A stretch of DNA of 64,000 nucleotides from G963668605 sp963668605 (GCA_963668605.1 OY764903.1:1984001-2048000), one strand, 5' to 3'. Positions 50,189-59,962 are shown, counted from the first letter of the stretch. Made by a program: numbers and translations. Notes: generated by a model from the sequence alone, not told the origin.

Positions 50189-52267
50189 ATGATGATGAAG
50201 AACGGATTGGCTTTGCTGCTGATGTGCAGCGGGCCGGCGCTGGCCGCGGCTATGCAGAGCGCGAAATTCGAGACGTGCTACGCGCGCTGGGATACGCAGC
50301 AGTTGGTCATCGGCAACGCGCATGTCGAGCGCGCCTGGAAGGTGGCGGGTGGCCTGCTGTATGCGGCTTCCTTCCGCGACATCGAGTCGGGCCGCGAATG
50401 GATTGCACGCTCCTCCGCGCGACCGGCTCCGTATCCCAAGGCCGCGCCGGCCGGAAATTCCGCGGCGCTGATCTTCAGTTCGCGCAGCGGACGCCTCGGT
50501 CCCGTCGAGGCGGCGTCGCTCGAAGTCGAATTGAAAGCGGAGCGCATGACGTACCGTTTTCAAATCTTCCCGAATGCTCGCGGCGTGGTCCTACAATTGG
50601 TCTCGACGGGAGGCGGCTCGAACGGTGACGGCGCAACGCGGGCGGCAGAAGCTGCGCCCACGGGCATCGAAACAGCCGCGCGGAAAGTGGCCGCCGCGGG
50701 TCCACTGGCGGATGCGCTGGAAGATCTCGACCTGAACGTGGCGCACGCCCGCTTCACGCAGGTCACGTTGCTCGATCAAACCGACGCGCACAATGAACTC
50801 GTCTTCGAGCACGAGTGGCTGCTGCATCCGAACGAGCGGTCGGTGCGTGTCGAGGGTAACCTGTTTTTCCTCGAAGACACTTTGAAAAGCAGCGGACTCG
50901 TGTTTCTGAAAGAAGCCCCGTTGCCCCACGCGCGCCCAATTCCGGATGCTTATGACGCCGAGGCTTCGTGGCGTGGGCAGGGCGTGCACTGCACGTTTGC
51001 CGGACATGGTATCGAGCCCGCTGGCGGCGCCGGCTACCGTTATGTACTGCTCGCTTACAACGGCGGACGCGTAGGGCGCATCGAAGCGCTCCAGACGTTT
51101 CAGCGTCAAGTGCGGCCGTACGATCCGCGGCGCGATGCCATGTTCCTCAGCAACACCTGGGGCGACCGCTCGCGCGACCTGCGCATCAACGCCGATTTCA
51201 TGGCCAAGGAAGTGGAAGCCGGCGCCCGCCTGGGCGTCGATGTGATTCAGATCGACGACGGCTGGCAGCATGGCCGCACCGCAAATTCGGGACGCGGAAG
51301 CGGCGGCGCCTGGAACGGCTTCTGGGCGTTCGATCCCAATTTTTGGATTCCTGACACCACGCGTTTTCCGGTGGGACTCGATCCGCTCGTGCGCCAGGCT
51401 GCGGGCAAAGGCATGCGCTTCGGGCTGTGGTTCGCGCCGGATTCGAGCAACGACTTCGCCAATTGGGAGCGCGACTCCGCACGCCTGCTGGAGTTGCATC
51501 GCACGAATGGCATCGACTATTTCAAGATCGATGGCGTTAAAGCCACCAGCAAGGCTTCGGAACGCAACCTGCAGCGGTTCTTCGATCGCGTTCTGACTGA
51601 GACCAAGGGCAAGGTAGTTTTCGATCTCGACGTGACCGCGGAGATCCGCCCCGGCTACTTCGGCATGATGGATGTTGGCCCGGTGTTTATCGAGAATCGA
51701 TATACTGATTCCCATCGTTACTGGCCGCATCAGACGCTGCGCAATTTGTGGAAGCTCACGCAATATCTCGACCCGGTGCGGCTGCGCGTGGAGTTTCTGA
51801 ACAACGCGCGCAATGCCGCGCTGTATGAACAGGATCCGCTCGCACCGGCGAAGTACAGCCCCGCGTATTTGTTTGCGACAACGATGTTCGCCAGCCCACT
51901 GGGTTGGTTCGAGCTATCGAATCTTCCGCCGGCGTTTGTCGACGAAACCGCGAAGTTGGTGGCGGCGTGGAAGCAGCATCGCGAGGCGCTCTTCTCAGGC
52001 ACGATCACGCCGATCGGCGCTGCGCCGGATGGTGTGGCCTGGACGGGCTTCGTCTCCGCCGGCAAACAAGGCGGCTATGTGCTTGTGTTCCGTGGCGTAG
52101 GCGGCGCGCCGGAGTGGACGGAGAAGTTGCCTATGTTCGCGGCGCGGGAATACGCAGTCGACGTACTTGGCGGAAAGGGCAGCGCACGGTTAACCAATGG
52201 CGAGTTACGCGTGTCGCTACCGGATGCACCGGGTTTTCTGTGGGTGCGGGTCCAGGGCCGTCCGTAA
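50189..52267 (+). CDS. Exported GH36/GH27-like alpha-galactosidase
   Basis: About 692 residues with a signal peptide (MMMKNGLALLLMCSGPALAAA). The N-terminal part is a beta-sandwich; the TIM barrel follows (about 320-600). LGVDVIQIDDGWQHG holds the first conserved aspartates, MRFGLWFAPDSSND the next strand, and GIDYFKIDGVKAT the catalytic nucleophile D. FDLDVTAEIRPGYFGMMDVG probably carries the acid/base. This matches clan GH-D retaining alpha-galactosidases, though alpha-N-acetylgalactosaminidase is possible. A run of three ATG codons (50189, 50192, 50195) marks the start; GGA lies just before. A longer frame begins at 50147. It diverges from the sulfatase gene. Confidence 0.75.
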   Translation: MMMKNGLALLLMCSGPALAAAMQSAKFETCYARWDTQQLVIGNAHVERAWKVAGGLLYAASFRDIESGREWIARSSARPAPYPKAAPAGNSAALIFSSRSGRLGPVEAASLEVELKAERMTYRFQIFPNARGVVLQLVSTGGGSNGDGATRAAEAAPTGIETAARKVAAAGPLADALEDLDLNVAHARFTQVTLLDQTDAHNELVFEHEWLLHPNERSVRVEGNLFFLEDTLKSSGLVFLKEAPLPHARPIPDAYDAEASWRGQGVHCTFAGHGIEPAGGAGYRYVLLAYNGGRVGRIEALQTFQRQVRPYDPRRDAMFLSNTWGDRSRDLRINADFMAKEVEAGARLGVDVIQIDDGWQHGRTANSGRGSGGAWNGFWAFDPNFWIPDTTRFPVGLDPLVRQAAGKGMRFGLWFAPDSSNDFANWERDSARLLELHRTNGIDYFKIDGVKATSKASERNLQRFFDRVLTETKGKVVFDLDVTAEIRPGYFGMMDVGPVFIENRYTDSHRYWPHQTLRNLWKLTQYLDPVRLRVEFLNNARNAALYEQDPLAPAKYSPAYLFATTMFASPLGWFELSNLPPAFVDETAKLVAAWKQHREALFSGTITPIGAAPDGVAWTGFVSAGKQGGYVLVFRGVGGAPEWTEKLPMFAAREYAVDVLGGKGSARLTNGELRVSLPDAPGFLWVRVQGRP

Positions 52268-52304
52268 TCGGCGACGCAGGTCTACCATAGGCTTCCGGAC
52301 GCGT

Positions 52305-54020
52305 TCAGCGCTTTGCAGGATGACTATTTCCCGCGGCGGCTTCGAGGACAGAGAGCGCCTTCTCGCAGGTTTCCTCCATCGCACCTTTCGGATTGGGTGT
52401 ACCTCCGTAGTTATTCATCGAACGATAGACTGTGGCAACTCCAGGAAGTTTCGCGATTTCGTTCTGATAACGCCGCCATTCGGCTCGCCATGCGCGCAAT
52501 TCGGCAAGCGCCTGGGCGGAGGCTTTCGCATCGCCGTTTTCTTGCGAACCGTAATAGAGGAACATGCCGCGAACGTAATGCGACATCACCGTCGCCAGCG
52601 ATTCCATGTAGGCGATCGTATTGCGCGCCTCCTCGAATACGCGTTGGCCGCGGGCGGCTACGATCTCCGCGCGCACGGACTCGAAGAGTTTTAGCATTCG
52701 CGTTGCCGTTGCCGCCGCACGCGTTTTCTCTTCAAGCGCTTCCTGGAGCGCGTACTTGCTGCCCTCGTAGAGGATCTGGAGGCCGCCCTCTTCGCGCAGC
52801 ACAGTTTCCCCGCGGATGATATCGTCGCGCATGATGTTGCGCGCCGGCAGCCAGCCCTTGTGGTTGCGAGAGTACGGCGCGATGTAGCGGAAGCCGAGCA
52901 CGGAGTCGTCGGACAACATCAGCATCTCGGCCACCTTCGGCGCAGCTTTCTCCCCAAATTCGCGGGCGGCCCACTCCTCGGCAATTTTGCGCGGGTCTGC
53001 GCCGGGATTTTCGGCGAGTTTCGATGTGGCGAAGATGTTCAGCCGCACCCAGCGGTCGGATTGGAGTTTCGGGCCACCCCAGCCACCGCCGAAATTCCAG
53101 ATCCAGACACCCTTAACGCCGAGGTCGCGGCAGCGCTTCATGGCCGCGGCGTGCTCTTCTCCGACGTAGTCCGGAAATGCGCCCTTACCCTCATATTCGC
53201 GCGCCGCCTGAAACTCGATGATTTGGTCCACGCCACCGCGCCCGATGCTGGGATTGAAATCGTTGTACCGCCAGAAATCTGTCTGCGTGAATTTGACAGC
53301 AAAGATCAGGCCCTTGCGTTCCTTCACGCCGGCCAGCACTTTGTCGTAAACCTCGATGTTCGCATGAAAGCCCGCGTTGCCCAGATCCCACGTGCGCCAG
53401 ATCAATTGGCGGTTGAACTCATCCACCACGATCTTGCGGGTTTCGTTGATCAGCCGCTGCATGTTGCGGATGTAGGCCGGGCTTTGTGCGCGCTCCACGT
53501 TGCGTTCGGCGATCATCTGCCCGCTGTAACCGTCGTGCAGGAAGGAGTAGTTTTCTCCGGTACGAACCATGATGTAGTCGATCTCGGGGAACTTGCTCAA
53601 AACCTCGCGGTACTTGGCGCGGTAGAGTTCCCAGAAGGCTTCTTTGTCGAGATCGATGCGCTTCGGGTCGTCGTCCCGCGCAATCTTGGCTCCCAGGCTC
53701 TCGATCACCGCAGAGGGCAGCAGGATCTCGTCGGTGCTCGTGACCACCTTCAATCCGAGTTCTTTCGCTCGCGCCGCCTGCTCGCGGAATTTGCCGCGCG
53801 TCTCCTCGATCTGTGTACGCAAACGCGAACCCGGCGGCAGCGCGCCCGGCGCGGAGTCGTCGAAGCTGGCCAGTTGCGTCACCGGGCCGAGCACCGCCGC
53901 GTTGTAGCCGTATTCCTTGTAGCGTGCGATATCGCGTTCGCCGCTGCCCATGCGGATATCGAAGCCGCCGAGCAAGGGTAGAGCGGCAGTGAAGACAAGA
54001 ATGCCTGTTTGCAGTCTCAT
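52305..54020 (-). CDS. Exported glycosidase, alpha-glucuronidase (GH67)-like
   Basis: A 571-residue protein with a short signal peptide (MRLQTGILVFTAALPLLGG) from the ATG at 54020; an in-frame GTG lies at 54032. The barrel region has YIMVRTGENYSFLHDGY, QLIWRTWDLGNAGFHANIEV, IFAVKFTQTDFWRYNDFNPS and VDQIIEFQAAREYEGKGAFP, which resemble the core of GH67 alpha-glucuronidases (the EFQ-x3-EY motif). A mostly helical C-terminal part follows (about 390-571), also seen in GH67. Release of glucuronic acid from glucuronoxylan-like side chains is the best guess, but the match is partial. It directly follows the Oar receptor gene (60-bp gap), from which it is separated by a hairpin. Confidence 0.55.
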   Translation of the reverse strand: MRLQTGILVFTAALPLLGGFDIRMGSGERDIARYKEYGYNAAVLGPVTQLASFDDSAPGALPPGSRLRTQIEETRGKFREQAARAKELGLKVVTSTDEILLPSAVIESLGAKIARDDDPKRIDLDKEAFWELYRAKYREVLSKFPEIDYIMVRTGENYSFLHDGYSGQMIAERNVERAQSPAYIRNMQRLINETRKIVVDEFNRQLIWRTWDLGNAGFHANIEVYDKVLAGVKERKGLIFAVKFTQTDFWRYNDFNPSIGRGGVDQIIEFQAAREYEGKGAFPDYVGEEHAAAMKRCRDLGVKGVWIWNFGGGWGGPKLQSDRWVRLNIFATSKLAENPGADPRKIAEEWAAREFGEKAAPKVAEMLMLSDDSVLGFRYIAPYSRNHKGWLPARNIMRDDIIRGETVLREEGGLQILYEGSKYALQEALEEKTRAAATATRMLKLFESVRAEIVAARGQRVFEEARNTIAYMESLATVMSHYVRGMFLYYGSQENGDAKASAQALAELRAWRAEWRRYQNEIAKLPGVATVYRSMNNYGGTPNPKGAMEETCEKALSVLEAAAGNSHPAKR

Positions 54021-54039
54021 GTGAGTCGTCACCAGAAGA

Positions 54040-54060
54040 CCGGCCCCCTATGAGGGCCGG
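54040..54060. terminator. GC hairpin between receptor and glycosidase genes
   Basis: CCGGCCC (54040-54046) and GGGCCGG (54054-54060), 7-nt loop, about 20 bp after the stop of the minus-strand receptor gene. No T-run follows in either direction, so it is a weak terminator or attenuator candidate that could lower expression of the downstream glycosidase. Confidence 0.4.
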
Positions 54061-54080
54061 CCGCATTCAAGAACAAACGT

Positions 54081-57000
54081 CTAAAAGTCCAACCGCAGGC
54101 CAAGTTGCACGTTGCGCGGGCCAGCGCCCGGCGCCCCGCCGCTCACCTGTCCGAATGTCCGGCTGTTGAGGCTGGTGTCCGCCCAGCCGAACTGGAAGTG
54201 GTTTGCCGCATTGAAGAATTCGCCGCGTAACTGCGCTTTCAGCTTCTCAGTCAGTTTGAAGTTCTTCGACAGCGACAGGTCGAGGTTGTTCGCCCGGCTG
54301 AATCGGATGTTGGGGAACCAGCGCGGCACGTTGCCGAAGGTGTAAGGAGCCGGCAGGCTAAACGCCTGCGTATTGAACCAGCGGTCGATGGTCGGATTGT
54401 CCACCTTCGCGTCGGGCACATTGGTGACATTCGGCACTTGATTGCCGCCGTAGGAGAACGTGTTGTTGGTCGCCGTGAAGCGGTTCGGAAGGCCGGAAGC
54501 AAGGCGGTAAATGCCGCTCAACTGCCAGCCGCCGGCCACCAGGTCCAACGCCTTCGGCCAACTCGTTCCCAGCTTCTTGCCGCGGCCAAACGGTAGTTCC
54601 TGCACGAACGCTAGCGCGAAGCTGTGCGGAATGTCGTGGCTGCTAATGCTGCGCTCAAGCGAGAGGTTGTTGAAGTTCCGTGCGCCGTCCACCAAGCCCG
54701 GCGAGCCATTTTCGCTCGCGTTGTCGATCGACTTCGAAAACTGGTAGGACGCGTTGATGAGCGTGCCTTTGGAGAACCGCTTCGTAATGCGTATCGCGCC
54801 TGCGTTGTAGCTGGAGGAGGCACCCGGCATGTGAGTGATGCTAACGCCAGTGAACTGCGGATAGGGGCGAAGCAGTTGCCCGCGTTCGACCGTTTTCTGA
54901 GCGAACGTACCCGAGGAAACCAGCCCGTAGAAAGGATTCGTCACCTGCTCGAGCAGTGCGGGTCCAAGCGAAAGATACTTATCTGGAAGCTGATTGGCCT
55001 GCACACCGTAGCCGAAGCTCAGTTTGCGTCCCTGGTTCCCGATGTAGCCGAGTTCCAACAGCAGGTTGCCGCGGATCTCATATTGCAGGTCCAGGCTGTA
55101 CTGCTGGATGTAAGGAGTTGGCCGGACCTTCTGGTATCCGGAAGCGCCGAAGCCGACGTTCGTCATAGCGCCGTCGCCCGAACCGACTGGGGACCGGATG
55201 CCTTCGGCGAACGGGTTGCGCAGGTAGTACATTGGCGTACGGCCACTGTCCACAGACGTCAGCCACGAGGTCGTCTGGCTGTAGCCATCGGTGCCCGAAA
55301 TGGGGCTGGCATAGTTGGAGCGGGCGAAGAAGATGCCGTAGCCGGCGCGAGCCACCAGTCGTTCGGTCACCTTGTACGAGAGGCCGCCCCGCGGGGCGAA
55401 GTTGTTGTAGGGCGTATCCCATTGGCCGCGGTTATTCGCGTCCATGTAGACCAGGCCGCCCTTCAAATCCGGCAGTTTTGCGAACTGCGCCGCGGGGCTT
55501 GCAATGTCGAAGTCAAGACGCGCATAGCGGTCGTAGCGCTCCGTGCGCGCCTGCTGGATCTCGTATCGGATGCCGTAAGTGAACGTCAACCGACGCGAAA
55601 CGCGCCAGCTATCCTGCACGTACAGGCCATGATAGGTGTCGGTGGAAGCCGGCCGGACGCGGCGCGCAAGCGAGCCGCCGGAGCCGAAACCGAGCAGGAA
55701 CGAAGCCAGACCGTTGCCCGAGTTCGCCACACGGGAATCGGGGTCGGGTCCGCCCGTGCCGAAACGGCTGAAACTGAAATCGGGTGCGTTGGCGTCGGTG
55801 AAGTTCAACTGCGACTTCTCGATCGACCAACCAAACTTGATGCTGTGTGCGCCGCGTTCCTTGGTCACGTTTACCTGCGCGTTGAGCAGGTTGCGGACTC
55901 CGTTCAGGTAGCGGCTGTAGCCGAGACCGCTGTAGTCGCCGACGCCAATCGTGGGCGGTTCGTCGGTGTCCGAAGCCGCAGCGACTTCGCGAGGCAGCCC
56001 CAGCGTGGTCAGGTCGAAACCGCGCCCCGCGCCAAAATTGATCTCCGACCAGCGCCCCCCGCCCACCTGTGCGTTGACCACAAGGGTCGGGCTGAGGATA
56101 AACGTGTTGCCGATCGAGACGTGGTAGCGCGGGTTGCGGGCAAAGCTGCTGGTTTCGGCCGCTGGCTGGAACAGCATCGCCGGGTCGCCGCGCAACTTTG
56201 CAATGGTGAAGCGGCCGAAGAGAGTATGGCTGGCGCTCCGCGACCAGTCGATGCGGGAATCGTAGCGGTCGTTCACTGTCTTCGACGAGCCCGTGCTGTA
56301 CCAGTTCTGCACGCCGGTGATCCTGTCGCCGGGTTGGTTCGGTTCCGAAAAGAGCTTCAGCATGTTCAGTGCGACGGGATCGAACCGGCTGGATGGCACC
56401 TTGTTGCCCGGAAATGCCGTGCGGATAAATTTGTTCGCCACAGCCGGATTGGGCAGAGTGGTCAGCGGGTCGTAGATGATGCTGAGTTTGCCGTCGGGGT
56501 TGAGCGTCTGCGAGAAATCTCCGGTGCGCTGTTCGGCTGTGGGTACGGTGGCCTGGCGGCTGGCCGGATTGCCGGTGCGCAAACCTTCATAACCGAAGAA
56601 GCCATAGACACGCTTGGCTTTCAGGATCGGGCCACCCACGGTGCCGCCGAACTGATTGCGCTTGAACTCACTCAGTGCGCGGCCGGCGCGATTATTGAAG
56701 AACGTATTCGCGTCGAGGTTGTCGTTGCGGTAGAAGTCAAACAGGCTTCCGTGATAAGTCTGCGTGCCGCCGCGCGTAGTCATATTGATAACGCCGCCGC
56801 CGGTCTTGCCGAACTGGGCTTCGTAGGTGTTGCGGATCACTTGTACTTCCTGTACGGCGTCGACGCCAGGGCTGGCGATCAGCCCGCCCCAATCGCCAGC
56901 GGCCATCGGGATGCCGTCCACCAGCACGGCCACAGACTCGTGGCGGCCGCCGTTCATCGCAAAGCGGTTGTGGTTCTGATCGTCGGTAGACTGTGAAACA

Positions 57001-57494
57001 CCGGTGCGCGCGGCCACAATACCGGCCGAGGAGTGCACTAACGCCAGAGGATTTCTCATGTTGAGAGGCAACTCACGCATCGCCTGCGTGGTCAGCATCA
57101 TCGATTGGTTGGCGGTTTGGGTGTCGAGCATTTCCGCCTGTGCGCTCACCTGCACTGCTTCACTGATGGCGCCCACGGTGAGTTGGAGATTCACCTCAAT
57201 GGTCTGGTTGGTGTTCAGTGTGATCCCGGAGCGAACCGACTCCTTGAAACCGGGGTGCGAAACCTTCAGGCTATAGACCGAAGGCAACAGTTGGGAAAAG
57301 ATGAATCGACCACCGGTTTCGGCTTTCGCACTGCGCGTTTCGCCCGTGGATGTGTTCGTTAGTGTAATGCCTGCCTGCGGCACGGCGGCATTGCTTGGAT
57401 CAGTGACCATGCCGGTAATGTTGCCGGTGAACGTCTGGGCAACCAGCGTGGCGGAAACAGCGAAAAGGCCAAACAAGGCAGAGTAACGGCTCAT
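54081..57494 (-). CDS. Oar-type TonB-dependent receptor
   Basis: A 1137-residue outer-membrane protein with signal peptide MSRYSALFGLFAVSATLVAQ. Carboxypeptidase-regulatory-like domain (about 22-105): GNITGMVTDPSNAAVPQAGI, FSQLLPSVYSLKVSHPGF. Plug region with TTQAMRELPLNMRNPLALVH and VLVDGIPMAAGDWGG. The barrel runs to the C-terminal aromatic VQLGLRLDF. GGGGAGG five nt before the ATG is a strong SD and lies right after a leader hairpin (57507-57531). Being first in the minus-strand run with the alpha-glucuronidase-like gene, it probably imports the sugars that the cluster at 47.8-57.5 kb releases; this is inferred from position. Confidence 0.9.
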   Translation of the reverse strand: MSRYSALFGLFAVSATLVAQTFTGNITGMVTDPSNAAVPQAGITLTNTSTGETRSAKAETGGRFIFSQLLPSVYSLKVSHPGFKESVRSGITLNTNQTIEVNLQLTVGAISEAVQVSAQAEMLDTQTANQSMMLTTQAMRELPLNMRNPLALVHSSAGIVAARTGVSQSTDDQNHNRFAMNGGRHESVAVLVDGIPMAAGDWGGLIASPGVDAVQEVQVIRNTYEAQFGKTGGGVINMTTRGGTQTYHGSLFDFYRNDNLDANTFFNNRAGRALSEFKRNQFGGTVGGPILKAKRVYGFFGYEGLRTGNPASRQATVPTAEQRTGDFSQTLNPDGKLSIIYDPLTTLPNPAVANKFIRTAFPGNKVPSSRFDPVALNMLKLFSEPNQPGDRITGVQNWYSTGSSKTVNDRYDSRIDWSRSASHTLFGRFTIAKLRGDPAMLFQPAAETSSFARNPRYHVSIGNTFILSPTLVVNAQVGGGRWSEINFGAGRGFDLTTLGLPREVAAASDTDEPPTIGVGDYSGLGYSRYLNGVRNLLNAQVNVTKERGAHSIKFGWSIEKSQLNFTDANAPDFSFSRFGTGGPDPDSRVANSGNGLASFLLGFGSGGSLARRVRPASTDTYHGLYVQDSWRVSRRLTFTYGIRYEIQQARTERYDRYARLDFDIASPAAQFAKLPDLKGGLVYMDANNRGQWDTPYNNFAPRGGLSYKVTERLVARAGYGIFFARSNYASPISGTDGYSQTTSWLTSVDSGRTPMYYLRNPFAEGIRSPVGSGDGAMTNVGFGASGYQKVRPTPYIQQYSLDLQYEIRGNLLLELGYIGNQGRKLSFGYGVQANQLPDKYLSLGPALLEQVTNPFYGLVSSGTFAQKTVERGQLLRPYPQFTGVSITHMPGASSSYNAGAIRITKRFSKGTLINASYQFSKSIDNASENGSPGLVDGARNFNNLSLERSISSHDIPHSFALAFVQELPFGRGKKLGTSWPKALDLVAGGWQLSGIYRLASGLPNRFTATNNTFSYGGNQVPNVTNVPDAKVDNPTIDRWFNTQAFSLPAPYTFGNVPRWFPNIRFSRANNLDLSLSKNFKLTEKLKAQLRGEFFNAANHFQFGWADTSLNSRTFGQVSGGAPGAGPRNVQLGLRLDF

Positions 57495-57506
57495 AAGAAC
57501 CTCCCC

Positions 57507-57531
57507 CTGGCGGGCATTCTTGCCCCGCCAG
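57507..57531. promoter_or_regulatory. Leader hairpin next to receptor SD
   Basis: CTGGCGGG (57507-57514) and CCCGCCAG (57524-57531) with a 9-nt loop. In the mRNA it ends just before the GGGGAGG SD of the receptor gene, so it may affect ribosome access. Confidence 0.4.
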
Positions 57532-57644
57532 ACATTTCACATGGAATTTCGATCAGCGACAGTATACACCTAACCGCTTTCCTCCATCTCCGGAAGGCGA
57601 AGTTTTCGCACTGACGGGCTCTGGCGCCACTTCCGAGAATGCAA

Positions 57645-58424
57645 CTAGCCGATGCGAACGGCGAGCATCGAGATCGAGCCGCCATCAATGCCCTCGACCG
57701 GAAAAGCGACCGGGTCCCCTGCCCTGCCGGCGCCGGCCACATACAATAGCGGCAAATAGTGGTCGGGCGTGGGAACCGACATCTGCGCATCGCGCCCGAG
57801 TTTCTCGTAGTCGACCAGCGCGGCGTGTTCGCCTGCCAACAGGAACTCGCGCGCTCGCCGCTCGAAGCTGACGGCCCACTCGTAAGGTACAACCTCGTGT
57901 TGGCCCCACGCGTAGGCACGCAGGTTGTGCACGAGGTTTCCGCTCCCGACGATCAGCACGTTTTCGTCACGCAGGGGCGCCAGGCGTTGGCCGACTTCGT
58001 AGTGAAAGCGGGCCGGTTGCGTCTCGTCGATACTGAGTTGCACCACAGGTACGTCGGCCTGCGGGTAAACGTGCTTGAGTACGGACCAGGCGCCATGATC
58101 GAGTCCCCAGGTCTCCGCAAGTTCCACCGGCAGCGGAGAAAGCAATTCCTGGACCCGGCGGGCAAGCTGCGGATCGCCCGGTGCAGGATACTGCACTTGA
58201 TACAGTTCCGGCGGAAAGCCGCCGAAATCATGGATCGTCCGAGGCGCGGTATTCACTGTCAGTGCCGCACCGGGAACATACCAGTGAGCCGACACGCAGA
58301 GCACGGCCCTGGGCCGGGGAACTTCAGCACCAATCGCCGACCAAGCCTCCGTGTAGCGATTTCGCAGCAGCGCGTTCATCGGATTCCCGTGCCCGAGAAA
58401 GATCGCAGGCATTATATTTGACAT
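57645..58424 (-). CDS. ygiD: 4,5-DOPA-type extradiol dioxygenase (LigB family)
   Basis: A 259-residue cytoplasmic enzyme of the YgiD/DODA class, which opens aromatic catechol rings in an extradiol manner with a metal ion. MPAIFLGHGNPMNALLRNRY, RAVLCVSAHWYVPGAALTV, GLDHGAWSVLKHVYPQADVP and NVLIVGSGNLVHNLRAYAW carry the conserved His ligands (H in LGHGNP, H in SAHW, H in LDHG). Length fits (about 260). Physiological substrate in bacteria is unclear; E. coli YgiD acts on L-DOPA. The ATG at 58424 lies at the head of a 245-bp spacer shared with the divergent DUF418 gene. The stop is 150 bp from the start of the neighbouring receptor gene. Confidence 0.88.
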   Translation of the reverse strand: MSNIMPAIFLGHGNPMNALLRNRYTEAWSAIGAEVPRPRAVLCVSAHWYVPGAALTVNTAPRTIHDFGGFPPELYQVQYPAPGDPQLARRVQELLSPLPVELAETWGLDHGAWSVLKHVYPQADVPVVQLSIDETQPARFHYEVGQRLAPLRDENVLIVGSGNLVHNLRAYAWGQHEVVPYEWAVSFERRAREFLLAGEHAALVDYEKLGRDAQMSVPTPDHYLPLLYVAGAGRAGDPVAFPVEGIDGGSISMLAVRIG

Positions 58425-58669
58425 TGGATCTTGCGTTCCACCCCTATCGTGTATTTTTTAACGATACCTTTTTGATCGGATCGTCTCCTACGCTAAAGCT
58501 TACAGCAGCACCATCAATCGCGATCCGCGCCAAGCAGGACAGTGGCTCGTGTTCGTGGAAACGTTTCAAACTCTAACGACCTGTGCTCCGCCGGCTTTCA
58601 GAGTAGTTTCCCAGCGAATTCAAGAGTTTGCAGGTGTCTGAGCGTTCCCGGCGGTACTACAATGACGCC
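58425..58669. other. Divergent spacer between ygiD-like and DUF418 genes
   Basis: 245 bp. A T-rich stretch (TGTATTTTTTAACGATACC, about 58448-58468) stands out against the GC-rich background and could hold promoters for one or both genes. No clear operator or RNA gene seen. Confidence 0.35.
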
Positions 58670-59905
58670 ATGGGTCTTGCAACGAGTGGGCAGCGGCTTG
58701 AGGTTGTTGATGCCGTTCGCGGATTCGCGCTGTTTGGAATCCTGGCAGCCAATATGCGGGCGTTCCATTCTCCCGCGGAGGTTTCCTACTTTCCAAGTGC
58801 CTTGTGGAATTCGTCGCTGGACCGCGTCGCGGAGACGATCATTGACACGTTGATCGGCTGGAAGTTTCTCACGATTTTCGCGGTGCTGTTCGGTCTGGGC
58901 TTTGCCATTCAGATGGAACGTGCCGAGGCGCGCGGGTTGCGTTTTCTTTCGTGCTATTCGCGCCGACTGGTGGTGTTACTGGTATTCGGGTTGATCCACG
59001 GTTTGCTGATCTGGATGGGCGACATCCTTGCTACTTACGCACTGCTCGGGTTTGTTCTGTTGTTGTTCCGCAACCGGAAACCGAAGACGCTCCTAATCTG
59101 GGCCGGGGCGATTCATCTGGTGCTGGTCCTACTGCCGGTGGTAGGCCTGGTGATGGCGAGTATGGGAATCGAGGCTCCTCCACCACCTGTTCCGAATCCG
59201 AACGTAATCGCAGAGTCCATCCGGATCAACGCGCAGGGCTCCTGGTCCGAGATCCAGCGCCTTCGGGTGCACGACTGGCTGAACATGAACGGCGGGATTT
59301 TGTTTACTTCACTCTGGGTCTTGCCGCGGTTCCTCTTTGGAATGTGGCTGTGGCGCTGCGGATTCGTGAGCGGAATCCAAACGCGGAAGAAACTTCTCCG
59401 CCACTGGATGTGCTGGGGGATTCCGATCGGAATCGCAGGCAACCTGGCGGCCGCGTTACTAGTGCAGACTTACGAAGGGAGATCGGCGGCAGACTTGCCC
59501 ATTCTCGTGAGCCAGCTACTCTACAGGATCTGGATACCCGTGTTGAGCGGCGGGTACGCAGCGGCGGTGGCGCTGTTCACGATGTCCTGTACCGGGAGTT
59601 GGCTCGTGCGAGGTTTTTCTTCCGTCGGCCGCACAGCACTGTCGAACTATCTGCTGCAAAGCGTAGTCTGCACCTCAATCTTCGATTCCTGGGGTTTGGG
59701 ACTTTTCGGCAAGGTGTCGCCCATGCTCGGATTCGTGCCGACGTTTCTCATCTACAGCGCTCAGTTGCCGCTGAGCGTCTGGTGGCTGAAGAGATTTCGG
59801 TTTGGGCCCCTGGAGTGGGTGTGGAGAGCTTTGACCTACTGGAATCGGCCACCCATGAGAGTCGCACTAGAGGCGGAGCTGCAGTCCGCCAGCACGATGT
59901 CGTAG
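58670..59905 (+). CDS. DUF418 / YeiB-like membrane protein
   Basis: A 411-residue integral membrane protein with about nine to ten hydrophobic segments. It opens RLEVVDAVRGFALFGILAAN, the hallmark of the YeiB/DUF418 group, and has FLTIFAVLFGLGFAIQMERA, WMGDILATYALLGFVLLLF and a C-terminal DUF418 part (FSSVGRTALSNYLLQSVVCT, FGPLEWVWRALTYWNRPPMR). The group is distantly related to membrane acyltransferases such as OpgC; biochemical function is not known. The ATG at 58670 is used; a TTG at 58628 would add 14 residues. Confidence 0.85.
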   Translation: MGLATSGQRLEVVDAVRGFALFGILAANMRAFHSPAEVSYFPSALWNSSLDRVAETIIDTLIGWKFLTIFAVLFGLGFAIQMERAEARGLRFLSCYSRRLVVLLVFGLIHGLLIWMGDILATYALLGFVLLLFRNRKPKTLLIWAGAIHLVLVLLPVVGLVMASMGIEAPPPPVPNPNVIAESIRINAQGSWSEIQRLRVHDWLNMNGGILFTSLWVLPRFLFGMWLWRCGFVSGIQTRKKLLRHWMCWGIPIGIAGNLAAALLVQTYEGRSAADLPILVSQLLYRIWIPVLSGGYAAAVALFTMSCTGSWLVRGFSSVGRTALSNYLLQSVVCTSIFDSWGLGLFGKVSPMLGFVPTFLIYSAQLPLSVWWLKRFRFGPLEWVWRALTYWNRPPMRVALEAELQSASTMS

Positions 59906-59962
59906 CCTGGGTGACTCGCAAGATTTCGGATCTCCCGCAGGTCGGTTTTCGGCACGTCCCGC

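Noticed and set aside
54624..56996. 790-codon open frame antisense to the Oar receptor
   Set aside because: Shadow of a conserved receptor; composition is Arg/Ala/Val-rich without motifs or a plausible start signal.
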